Of a stretch of DNA of 64,000 nt, positions 55,148-64,000 are shown one piece after another. Both the position numbers and the translations under genes were made by a program. The stretch is from Chiridota heheva (taxonomy: Eukaryota; Echinodermata; Holothuroidea; Apodida; Chiridotidae). Every line of letters begins with the position of its first letter. Position 1 is the stretch's first letter. The stretch is taken from the NCBI GenBank assembly GCA_020152595.1, contig JAIGNY010002759.1:515001-579000 (forward strand), in the 5' to 3' direction. A model generated the notes under the pieces. It saw only the letters and a list, made by a program, of their open reading frames with translations. It searched no databases and was not told the origin of the DNA.

Positions 55148-57005
55148 GTGAGTTGATAAGTGTATACTTGGGATTTCCCTTACAAAAGGCTTTTTAAGTG
55201 TGAGGACTGACACAAGCCTGTGACAAGTTGAGGCGGCCCTGTTCTCTTTATTTTTGCCAAAGTTTGACGATTTCGTCCCAAGATAGTTATCCTGCTCTGC
55301 CTTTGACAGTGCTGCAAGTCTTTGACAGACAGGCGGTGTAAATGATATTGTTTTCTGTTCATGCTATGATTATAAAGAACATACAGAAAAACATAATGGT
55401 AAGCATAACAGGGTCACTTTGATAGCCCTGTCAAAAAGGTAAGCATAACAGGGTCACTTTGATAGCCCTGTCAAAAAGGTAAGCATAACAGGGTCACTTT
55501 GATAGCCCTGTCAAAAAGGTATGCATAACAGGGTCACATTAATAGCCCTGCCAAAAAGGTAAACATAACAGGGTCACTTTGATAGCCCTGTCGAATTTAT
55601 AGGAAAAACCTGAAGAAATTCAAATTTCATGCCTATTTCAGGCCCACTCTCTAATGGCTGGCTACTACCAGAGAGGTGAGCCTGAGTCATTTGTTCATTT
55701 TGATAAATGAATAGAAAGGTGGAGTAGATGGTGTGCTACACTTTACATTACCTGAAAAACAAAGTGGCTGTACTGTGGCAGTGCACATGAAGAGCAAAGC
55801 AAAAGGTGTGAGGGAAAGTAAGGGTTGTGGAGGGGGAGGGGAGATACGGGAATATGGAAGGGAGGGAAGGGGAAATATGGGAATTGTGGAAGAAAAGGGG
55901 CTGTAAGGGTAAAAACATTAAATGGTCGGGATGAGTAAAGTGTGCAATTGGTATCCTTGCTCAGTTTTGATATTTTTTTAGTTTTGTTTAATAGTCTAAA
56001 TGTTTTAACGGACAAATTTATATTTGTTTAAATGTTTAAACAAACCCCCTCACCCCTCAATCACCCCTTCACCCCCAAATGCTTAAATGGACAAATTTTC
56101 GTTCATTTAAATGTTTAAATGGAAACCTGTGTATGTTATACCCCATCTCAATGAATAAACGAAACATTCTTCCAGTAATTTAGAAAGAGGCAATTAATTT
56201 TTAAAGAAATACACAAAAAATGCCTTAACTTTGCTTTTATGACATCACTTTTCAACACACAATCTTTGCAGTAACTCCTAAACGGAAAAAGATATCAACA
56301 TGACATTTTCACCACACTGTTTCTTTTATAATCCTCTGTATCATAAAAAAAAGAAGGAAAAATCATGGAAATATTCCTTCAATTGTAAACATGTACCTTC
56401 AGTACAGTGAAGTATTGTACCATATTTTTACGTAAGGAGTTTCCCTCACAGATTAAGAGTACAATATTGATATTTAGGGGAGAAGTGTAAAGGAGATTAA
56501 TTATCAAAGGTTGTACTCAGTAATTGAAGAGTTATATCTCATCAAGCTCCAAACAGGGTTTCCTTCAAGATTGTCTTCCCTTTCTTATTACTCAAACAAA
56601 TTGTTCTGTTGCACCTAAATTGCTTCATCTAAATTCCTTTTCCTTCAAAGTTTCAATATGAACCTGTAACGGCTGACATAGTTGTGCCCTAAACTTTATA
56701 GTTTTTAATGAGAAAAAAAATAACATTATTTTCAAAATTCAAACTCTCAATAATGAAGGAACGAAAAGAAATACCCCTTCAATTCAGATTTAATATGCTA
56801 AAAGTGCAAAAATAAATTGCTTAGTCAAACAAAGAAATATTACAAATTATTGACTGTCAACTGATTTGTATTTTTTTAATGATTATTATTTTGCTTCGTG
56901 TACAATAAATCAAGTTATCATGTTCACCTACATTACATGTAAATGTCATTGGATGCCAAGGGCATTCATTGCCAGCAAGATTTTTATCAATTTTACTTGT
57001 TTCAG
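55148..57005 (+). other. CEP162 intron 5 (~1.9 kb)
   Basis: From GTGAGT (55,148) to ttttacttgtttcAG (57,005). Besides the 40-bp array it has a G/A-rich stretch at 55,800-55,920 and AT-rich sequence. No further coding exon is recognised; the acidic SDDFE-type segment known in vertebrate CEP162 after the LNK block was looked for and not found. Confidence 0.65.
55399..55592. repeat. 40-bp tandem array, 5 units, each with a hairpin
   Basis: Unit GGTAAGCATAACAGGGTCAC then TTTGATAGCCCTGTCAAAAA. Within each unit ACAGGG pairs with CCCTGT around a 12-nt loop. The fourth unit differs (CATTAA, CCCTGC) and the fifth ends in TGTCGAATT. Every unit starts with AAG|GTAAGC, a near-consensus 5' splice site. 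Confidence 0.93.
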
Positions 57006-57064
57006 CACGGCAGACGAACAACTCAACCTTCCAGTCTCAAAGGAAAACTTTCCAGACATGAAGG
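57006..57064 (+). CDS. CEP162: CEP162 exon 6
   Basis: A 59-nt exon between acceptor ttttacttgtttcAG (57,005) and donor aag g|GTAAAA (57,065), entering in phase 2 and leaving in phase 1. It reads (G)TADEQLNLPVSKENFPDMK. The open frame, good acceptor and phase match on both sides support it. Similarity to the vertebrate protein is weak here: an acidic linker with a PSKENS-like stretch exists in vertebrate CEP162, so the match is suggestive only. Confidence 0.6.
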
Positions 57065-59086
57065 GTAAAACACATTTCTTTTGAGTAGAAACTCTTCTAT
57101 TTTGTTGACCCATGAGTTTTGCAAGTGTTTTTGCAGTAGATTTTGTTGAACAAATTATGAAGAGGTTTTCATAATTGATTTGCTTTGACAGAAACCAGGG
57201 AATGCAAAATAAAGAAGTATTTTTTTTTTTTTATGGTAAAAGTGATTGTTACTATAATTAGAATGTATTTTTGCAGTTGCATGAAATATTTATTGAATGA
57301 AAACTATGTCTGTCTGGATAAGTAAAGTAAAGTTAGCTAAATTGTTTAAAAATATATCAAAAACATCATCCCCCCCACTGAAAAAACAAACAAAAACATC
57401 AAAATATATTTTATGGAATAATAAATTCAGCATGTTATAAACTGGCAGAGCTTTTTCTTTTCTTATGTATAATCATTTGTTTTGTAGCAGAATCCAAGTT
57501 GAGTTATCTACTGTGTGTTTGGTCATGGTTGAGCACAACAGCCTGTTAAAAGGAGCTGGCAGCGGAAAAATGAGGCAGCGGAAAAATGTGGCAGCGGAAA
57601 AATGAGGCAGCGGAAAAATGAGGCAGCCCAAAAATGAGGCAGCCCAAAAATGAGGCAGCCCAAAAATGAGGCAGCCCAAAAATGAGGCAGCCCAAAAATG
57701 AGGCAGCCCAAAAATGAGGCAGCCCAAAAATGAGGCAGCCCAAAAATGAGGCAGCCAAAAAATGAGGCAGCCAAAAAATGAGGCAGCCCAAAAATGAGGC
57801 AGCCAAAAAATGAGGCAGCCAAAAAATGAGGCAGCCCAAAAATGAGGCAGCCCAAAAATGAGGCAGCCCAAAAATGAGGCAGCCAAAAAATGAGGCAGCC
57901 CAAAAATGAGGGTGTATTTTTTTTGTGTCTCAAGAATATTTGAGCACACTTTTCGTGCATGTGATGGCATTTAAAACCTTTGATAGGAATCTTTCAATTA
58001 ATCATACTTTGAGTAATTTTTTCAGTGAGTATCAATAATTACACCTGTGTTATTTTAAACTTCCCTTGACTTAGCAAAATGTATACCCTTCCTTTTAACC
58101 AAGATCTCCTTTAATAACCTCTGGACGGAGTTTATGTTTTTGCCTCTGTCTGTTTGTCTGTCTGTCTGTTTGCTTGTCTGTCTGTCATCAGATATCTCAA
58201 TAACTGATGATTGGATTTTAATTAAATTTGGTGGGTGGTTTTGTTACTGTTTCAAAAAGAAGTGAACAAAATTTGGGACTAATTGAAACAGGGAAGGGCA
58301 CAAATTGAGGGGTGGGGATGTCTTAGGATGAGATTTGTCAAGACTTATATAGTTAAAACTTTTCATTGGGATTCCAATGGAATGTCCTAAACTATGAATT
58401 TATGCACTTATAAGAATTCAACACAATCAATTTTCTGCACTTGTAAGAAAATCAGATGAAGTGGTTTCTGGTATCAAAAAGAATAATCAAAACAATTGGC
58501 TTCTTGCATGAAAGGAAACTGATGGAATGTAAAACTTAGCTGAATAGGTCTCAAACAATGAATGCTTTAACCTAAATAAAACTGAAAACAATGATCAGAG
58601 GGTAGATCCTCAAGTTACAATACAGACCAACAGTGAGAAAGAGTTTGTTTGGGGTTATAAGTTGGTGGGCCTAGGGTTTGTGAGTTAGATTGTATTCCGG
58701 TTCGGGAATGAACAAGGGGGAGGGGAGAGGTATGCACTCTGCAGAGTGCTGTAATTTGAGTTGCTGATTATTATGCTTCACTAGTGTTTTGCATGTGGAA
58801 TATGGGCCTTGTTCACACTTATCTCCGGATCATGATCCGTCGACGATAATCTTCCTGATGTTTGAGTGCGAACTCAGGATCAAACCCATTGTAAGGGATC
58901 AGATGAAAGAAACATCTACAATAATGTTTTATGTTTATATTTTGTTTTAAGCATGGTAGCTAGAGGAGATGAGGTCACTAATTGATACGTTGGTGTTCCT
59001 AGGATTTAGAAGGTTTGAAGAGACTGCTTTAGGGCCATAAAATCAACAGCACATACATCACTATTTAGTATTTTTGTTTCTTACAG
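57065..59086 (+). other. CEP162 intron 6 (~2.0 kb)
   Basis: From GTAAAA (57,065) to tttttgtttcttacAG (59,086). It contains the 16-bp array and a (TCTG)n-rich repeat at 58,135-58,190 followed by CAGATATCTCAATAACTGAT, a block seen in other invertebrate repeats. Otherwise nothing recognised. Confidence 0.65.
57558..57910. repeat. 16-bp tandem array, ~22 units
   Basis: Unit AGGCAGCCCAAAAATG. The first four units carry CGG in place of CCC (GCAGCGGAAAAATG), and later ones alternate CCC and CCA. The 16-bp period keeps all minus-strand frames open, giving spurious LGCLIFWLPHFWAAS-type repeats of up to 165 codons. Confidence 0.95.
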
Positions 59087-59142
59087 GCATTTCAGGAACT
59101 GGCTCTGAGGAATTAAGTTCACCATCAAAAATTTCATCTAAG
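59087..59142 (+). CDS. CEP162: CEP162 exon 7
   Basis: A 56-nt exon between acceptor tttttgtttcttacAG (59,086) and donor aag|GTAGGT (59,143), entering in phase 1 and leaving in phase 0. It encodes GISGTGSEELSSPSKISSK. A TGTG motif followed by a serine-rich stretch occurs at the comparable place in the vertebrate protein. No later exon could be identified before the window ends, so the next one is probably beyond 64,000 or hidden after the 31-bp array. Confidence 0.62.
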
Positions 59143-60270
59143 GTAGGTGAACCATGGATATATAAAGGTGTTGAGGAATATGTGTAATGATAATCTCAGC
59201 TTACCGATCTCTACTTCCTGATTTTATCATACAGTAATTAATGTATCTTATTTTTTAGTTCTTAGATACAGAATGTCAGAACAATTGAGTGAAGATATAT
59301 TCTGGGTGTCCATCTGCATTGTTGATTAAGATTTGGATTCATTTCTTTTATGAGAAGCTTTTTGGCTGTAATGAAAATATCAAAGAAGATACTGTAGATA
59401 TTGTAGAGAAGATGACATACAAGTGCTTGTAGCTTCTGGGATAATTGAGACATCAACTTCAACTCACCACAAAATTGACCAAAGTTTGACTCATTTTGTT
59501 TTAACTTTTGACGACTCAATAGTTGCTTCTCCGTCTTAACACACACAAATAATCACCATTTCCAAAGTCAAACCATCTCTAAATTGCTCCAGTTGAGATT
59601 AATTTTTTTTACCAAAATTGTTTTTACCAAAATTGTTTTTACCATAATTGTGAACTTTTATTTTGACTTTTTCTATACATTTTCCATTTCTATCAAGTTA
59701 TTTTCTTTGTAAATGTATCCATTCATGTTAATAGTGATTTAATTAGTCAAAGGAAAACCAGAGTGCTGTTTGACATTATCAGTCACATGTCATTTCATTC
59801 TAGTATGAAGTTAAAGATTTTTGATTCTAAGAAAAAGACTGCACTTGGTTAATAAAAAGAGGTTGGATTGTTTTATAAGATTGATTGTTCATATAATTGG
59901 GAAATCATTTTAAAGGTCAGGTCATTTTAATTATGCTTAATATCTCAGGGCAGAATAATGCTTTGCTACACTGCAGAATGTCAAGTGGGCACACAAATCA
60001 ATGGTGACTTTTATGGCCAAGGTTTGATTTTTTGAGTGGTTAATGGTCTTGATTGGGTTTTTTAAAGTTATCATTGAAAAATATTGAGTTGATGACCATT
60101 GATCAGGAGGCCAATAAATCGTTAATGACTTTTCATGTGTGTGATCTTTGCCCTGTTTATGACATGCAACTGATTCATATAAAATGCTCAGTGAAAAAGT
60201 TTCCTTGTTGGTGTGTCAAAATTTTGAAATGAATTCTGTTATGAAAGGTGTCAATTCCTAAAGTCGGATT
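59143..60270 (+). other. Start of CEP162 intron 7, nothing further recognised
   Basis: AT-rich sequence after the exon 7 donor. It includes a triplicated 17-bp word (TTTTTACCAAAATTG-type, 59,605-59,650). The minus-strand frame at 59,262-59,546 shows no recognisable domain. Confidence 0.45.
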
Positions 60271-60274
60271 ATCC

Positions 60275-62419
60275 TGTAAATGACTAACAGAAGCTACTTA
60301 CATGCAGTAAATGACAAACATGCAGCAGTTATTTACAAGCAGTAAATGACTAACAGAAGATACTTACAATCAGTAAATGACTAACAGAAGCTACTTACAG
60401 GCAGTAAATGACTAACAGAAGCTACTTACAGGCAGTAAATGACTAACAGACGCTACGTACATGCAGTAAATGACTAACAGAAGCTACTTACATGCAGTAA
60501 ATGACTAAAAGAAGCTACTTACAAGCAGTAAATGACTAACAGAAGCTACTTACAAGCAGTAATTGACTAACATGCAGCAGTTATTTACAAACAGTAAATG
60601 ACTAACAGAAGCTACTTACATGCAGTAAATGACTAACAGAAGCTACTTACAGGCAGTAAATGACTAACAGAAGCTACTTACAAGCAGTAAATGACCAACA
60701 GAAGCTACTTACAGGCAGTAAATGACTAACAGAAGCTTTACAAACAGTAAATGACTAACAGAAGCTACTTACATGCAGTAAATGACTAAAAGAAGCTACT
60801 TACAGGCAGTAAATGACTAACAGAAGCTACTTACAGGCAGTAAATGACCAACAGAAGCTACTTACAGGCAGTAAATGACTAACAGAAGCTACTTACAGGC
60901 AGTAAATGACTAACAGAAGCTACTTACATGCAGTAAATGACTAACAGAAGCTACTTACATGCAGTAAATGACTAAAAGAAGCTACTTACAAGCAGTAAAT
61001 GACTAACAGAAGCTACTTACAAGCAGTAATTGACTAACATGCAGCAGTTATTTTCAAACAGTAAATGACTAACAGAAGCTACTTACATGCAGTAAATGAC
61101 TAACATAAGCTACTTACAGGCAGTAAATGACTAACAGAAGCTACTTACATGCAGTAAATGACCAACAGAAGCTACTTACAGGCAGTAAATGACTAACAGA
61201 AGCTACTTACATGCAGTAAATGACTAACAGAAGCTACTTACATGCAGTAAATGACTAACAGAAGCTACTTACATGCAGTAAATGACTAAAAGAAGCTACT
61301 TACAGGCAGTAAATGACTAACAGAAGCTACTTACAATCAGTAAATGACTAACATGCAGCAGTTATTTACAAACAGTAAATGACTAAGAGAAGCCACTTAC
61401 ATGCAGTAAATGACCAACAGAAGCTACTTACAGGCAGTAAATGACTAACAGAAGCTACTTACAAGCAGTAAATGACTAACAGAAGCTACTTACAAGCAGT
61501 AAATGACTAACAGAAGCTACTTATGCAGTAAATGACTAACAGAAGCTACTTACAAGCAGTAAATGACTAACATGCAGCAGCTATTTACAAACAGTAAATG
61601 ACTAACAGAAGCTACTTACAAGCAGTAAATGACTACAGAGGCTACTTACAGGCAGTAAATGACTAACAGAAGCTACTTACAAACAGTAAATAACTAACAG
61701 AAGCTACTTACAAGCAGTAAATGACTAACATGCAGCAGTTATTTACAAGCAGTAAATAACTAACAGAAGCTACTTACATGCAGTAAATGACTAACAGAGG
61801 CTACTTACATGCAGTAAATGACTAACAGAAGCTACTTACATGCAGTAAATGACTAACAGAAGCTACTTACAGGCAGTAAATGACTAACAGAAGCTACTTA
61901 CAAGCAGTAAATGACTAACAGAAGCTACTTAAAAGCAGTAAATGACTAACAGAAGCTACTTACAATCAGTAAATGACTAACAGAAGCAGTAAATGACTAA
62001 CAGAAGCTACTTACAGGCAGTAAATGACTAACAGAAGCTACTTACAATCAGTAAATGACTAACAGAAGCTACTTACAAGCAGTAAATGACTAACAGAAGC
62101 TACTTACAAGCAGTAAATGACTAACAGAAGCTACTTACAATCAGTAAATGACTAACAGAAGCTACTTACAAGCAGTAAATGACTAACAGAAGCTACTTAC
62201 CTGCAGTAAATGACTAACAGAAGCTACTTACCTGCAGTAAATGACTAACAGAAGCTACTTACATGCAGTAAATGACTAACAGAAGCTACTAACATGCAGT
62301 AAATGACTAACAGAAGCTACTTAAATGCAGTAAATGACTAACAGAAGCTACTTACAATCAGTAAATGACTAACAGAAGCTACTTACAATCAGTAAATGAC
62401 TAACAGAAGCTACTTACAG
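60275..62419. repeat. 31-bp satellite array, ~69 units, with higher-order structure
   Basis: Unit CAGTAAATGACTAACAGAAG then CTACTTACAGG; the two bases before CAGTAAATG vary (AG, TG, AT). A divergent unit, ACATGCAGCAGTTATTTACA, interrupts the array at about 60,320, 60,570, 61,038, 61,355, 61,573 and 61,733. A block containing AAAAGAAGC, CAGTAATTGAC and this variant occurs twice (about 60,490-60,597 and 60,958-61,064), 468 bp apart, so segments of about 15 units were duplicated. Confidence 0.96.
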
Positions 62420-62574
62420 TACAAACATGCATCTAATCCTTTGATTGATGGCTACTAGCCCCATAAGTAAAGCTCTTTCTTTGTAACTTTTATTTCACCT
62501 TCAACTTTTTTCTCCATCAAGCATATCCTTTTAACCTGTCCCCTATTTACTGCAGGTCTCGTGCACCCACCTCA

Positions 62575-62880
62575 ATCTCAGATCTATTAATAAACAATCC
62601 TTCCTTCAACATTATCTACTTCCTCTGCAACGACAACCTATTCCACCATATCTAATCTTCCTTTCTCTTCCCTTCTACACCTAACCTTACACACCCCTCT
62701 CTCTCTTTTCACCTTAATTTTTCTCCCAAATTCACCCTATTTTCCCCCTTTTCTCCCTCTCAATCCTCCATCTCCTCTCTGCCCTAGCTCTTACACCTTA
62801 ATTTTTTAACACTCTTTTGGCACATTTGACTTTAACTGTCGCGGTGCCGTTAAACATCAACAAACTAAATTAAACCATCA
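62575..62880 (+). mobile_element. I-group LINE-related 3' end, family 2, copy 2
   Basis: Shares with 44,440-44,720 the coding end and pyrimidine-rich UTR (CTTCTACACCTAACCTTACA) and terminates with TTTTGGCACATTTGACTTTA, GTCGCGGTGCCGTTAAACAT and CAACAAACTAAATTAAACC. The hairpin GGCAC (62,819)...GTGCC (62,844) is perfect here. 5'-truncated. Confidence 0.72.
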
Positions 62881-62889
62881 ACTTTAAAT

Positions 62890-64000
62890 TAAATTCAATA
62901 TCTATCTTGCCTTTTCCTGACCTGACTTCTCTCTGTAAATATGCCTAAAGAATGAACTAGAGTTGACTTACAATATAGAAGTATGCAATGCCATCTGATC
63001 AAATGTATTATGGGTCGGAATAAGTGCTTTTTATTTGAGAAAGATCAGCAATTTGGATCATATAGAGTTATTTCCGTGACATCTTGTGCTCTAAATGCTA
63101 AAAAACTAATCAATTACCATCAGACAGTGATAATAATTGGTTTGTGGAAAACAGCTCTTCAAGTGGTTGTTTTTCTGAAGTCTCTCTGATCAATGCAATG
63201 ATTAACCTATGAATATGAAAACCGATATGAAAATCTAAATAGAAAATTTGTTAATAAATATTTGTTTACTGCTGAATGAATAATAAGAAATTTTGAGTAG
63301 TATGTTTGATTGTATTGCTCATCACTATTGTATATGTTGAATGGGTTTCATTGTGTATTACAGGGTTCAAATATCTCACTGTTCCGCTATTCCGAGAATA
63401 GTAAATTTTCATGCAGAAAAAGTGAATTTTCAAACATTACTGTTCTGGTGGAACAGTGTTCTTTCACAAGAATATGGCTTCATTGACCATTAACTGGATT
63501 TCTGCTCAAAAATAAATGCATGTTGTCAAACAAGATTATCATTAAAAAAAAAAAAAAATTCTCACAAAGTTTCAATAAGAAAAAATCATTTCCCTACCTA
63601 GTTGCCTGCACTGTCAACACAAGTATTCATGAAATTTGTCCTGTTGTCGACAAAAAGTTGGAACAGTGAAATCTGATTTGGGACAGTATTATTTGAGAAA
63701 CAGTAGCAAAAAAATTAAATTATGAAACCTAATATTATAAAAGATTGAAATAAACTTGGACCAAATCAAACAATCATTTTTTGGAGATAAATATTGGCTT
63801 ACTGCCATTTAATGAAAAATTCAATTAGCAAGTGTGAAAACTCCACAAAATGAAAGAGAGACCAATCGCATCGGAGGTTCTGTCTTTTCAACAATGTGAT
63901 TAGCCAATAAACGTAATAGCCTATACATATGATTAGCAAAGTGTTAACCTGTTGTGCATATAGTGTATTGATCTCGCTCTTATGTCTGTATATGTGTCAT
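62890..64000. other. End of window, within CEP162 intron 7, no exon seen
   Basis: AT-rich. Two diverged words around CACTGTTCCGCTATTCCGAG (63,381) and TTGGAACAGTGAAATCTGAT (63,658) are partly inverted and could be ends of an old element. The 68-codon open frame at 62,983 has no recognisable domain. Confidence 0.4.

Larger units (their letters stand above)
28545..59142 (+). other. CEP162: CEP162 gene, 5' part (gene-level entry)
   Basis: Seven exons on the + strand encode the N-terminal region of a CEP162 (KIAA1009/QN1) orthologue. Known role of the family: a coiled-coil, microtubule-binding centriolar protein that marks the distal ends of centriole microtubules and promotes transition-zone assembly at the base of cilia. 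Recognition rests on collinear matches to the vertebrate N-terminus as I remember it: an acidic start ending in KFLKE then SMSDDS, a PWW motif followed by acidic residues, an SSWMKPKK segment leading to an EEEETSP stretch, and the diagnostic GLETLEE...KEFFFKQLEE...IDFSALNK block. Introns measure about 20.0, 3.3, 1.7, 1.0, 1.9 and 2.0 kb. Most of the protein, including the long C-terminal coiled coils, must lie beyond the right edge. The main oddity is exon 4. An alignment was not possible here, so orthology is by eye. Confidence 0.8.

Noticed and set aside
57473..57970. Minus-strand frames of 97-165 codons with GCLIFWLPHFWAASF-like repeats.
   Set aside because: Artefact of the 16-bp tandem array; all frames stay open because the unit has no stop in any register.

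Overview
The window is eukaryotic and AT-rich. Coding exons are short and split by GT-AG introns, and retrotransposon and DNA-transposon debris is dense. The word TAGGCCTA recurs (for example near 4,553, 14,100, 28,673, 42,358 and 44,930). That word, the mix of repeats and the protein similarity suggest a marine deuterostome, most likely an echinoderm or other ambulacrarian. This placement is inference; no species can be named from the sequence alone.

One host gene is recognisable: the 5' part of a CEP162 orthologue (centrosomal protein of 162 kDa, a microtubule-binding protein of the ciliary transition zone) on the + strand. Seven coding exons are supported: 28,545-28,610, 48,617-48,758, 52,096-52,193, 53,890-53,985, 54,970-55,147, 57,006-57,064 and 59,087-59,142. 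Splice phases agree across every junction except around exon 4, which is closed in all three frames from its natural acceptor. Intron 1 is about 20 kb. The gene continues beyond the right edge.

1-28.5 kb is intergenic as far as I can see. It holds a tRNA-derived SINE (2,993-3,268), foldback and MITE-like elements (1,268-1,851; 5,994-6,500), a decayed hAT-type element with an internal tandem repeat (12,049-12,895), a broken hAT-family transposase (15,095-16,400), an L1/Tx1-like LINE with internal losses (16,540-18,890) and a second copy of its 3' end (24,045-24,620). It also holds several blocks of a degenerate 'cccgaaaattgaag' repeat and a TIR element (26,537-27,210).

28.6-48.6 kb is intron 1. 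It contains three 5'-truncated copies of an RNase H-bearing I-group LINE (30.0-31.1, 39.4-40.3 and 40.3-41.4 kb), a 99-bp hAT MITE with a perfect 8-bp target duplication (31,366-31,464), two CR1/Jockey/L2-type LINEs on the minus strand (35.3-36.5 and 37.1-39.3 kb), a SINE nested in the second with its own target duplication, a 22-bp satellite (43,099-43,823), a 1.08-kb non-autonomous hAT element with a perfect 8-bp duplication (44,960-46,042) and another SINE copy (47,484-47,764).

48.7-64 kb has the later exons. The introns between them carry five more tandem arrays with unrelated units (20, 34, 40, 16 and 31 bp). The 20-bp array lies inside a TIR element. Several LINE 3' ends here and upstream share one conserved terminal hairpin. 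No bacterial gene, rRNA, functional tRNA, CRISPR array or LTR retrotransposon was seen.
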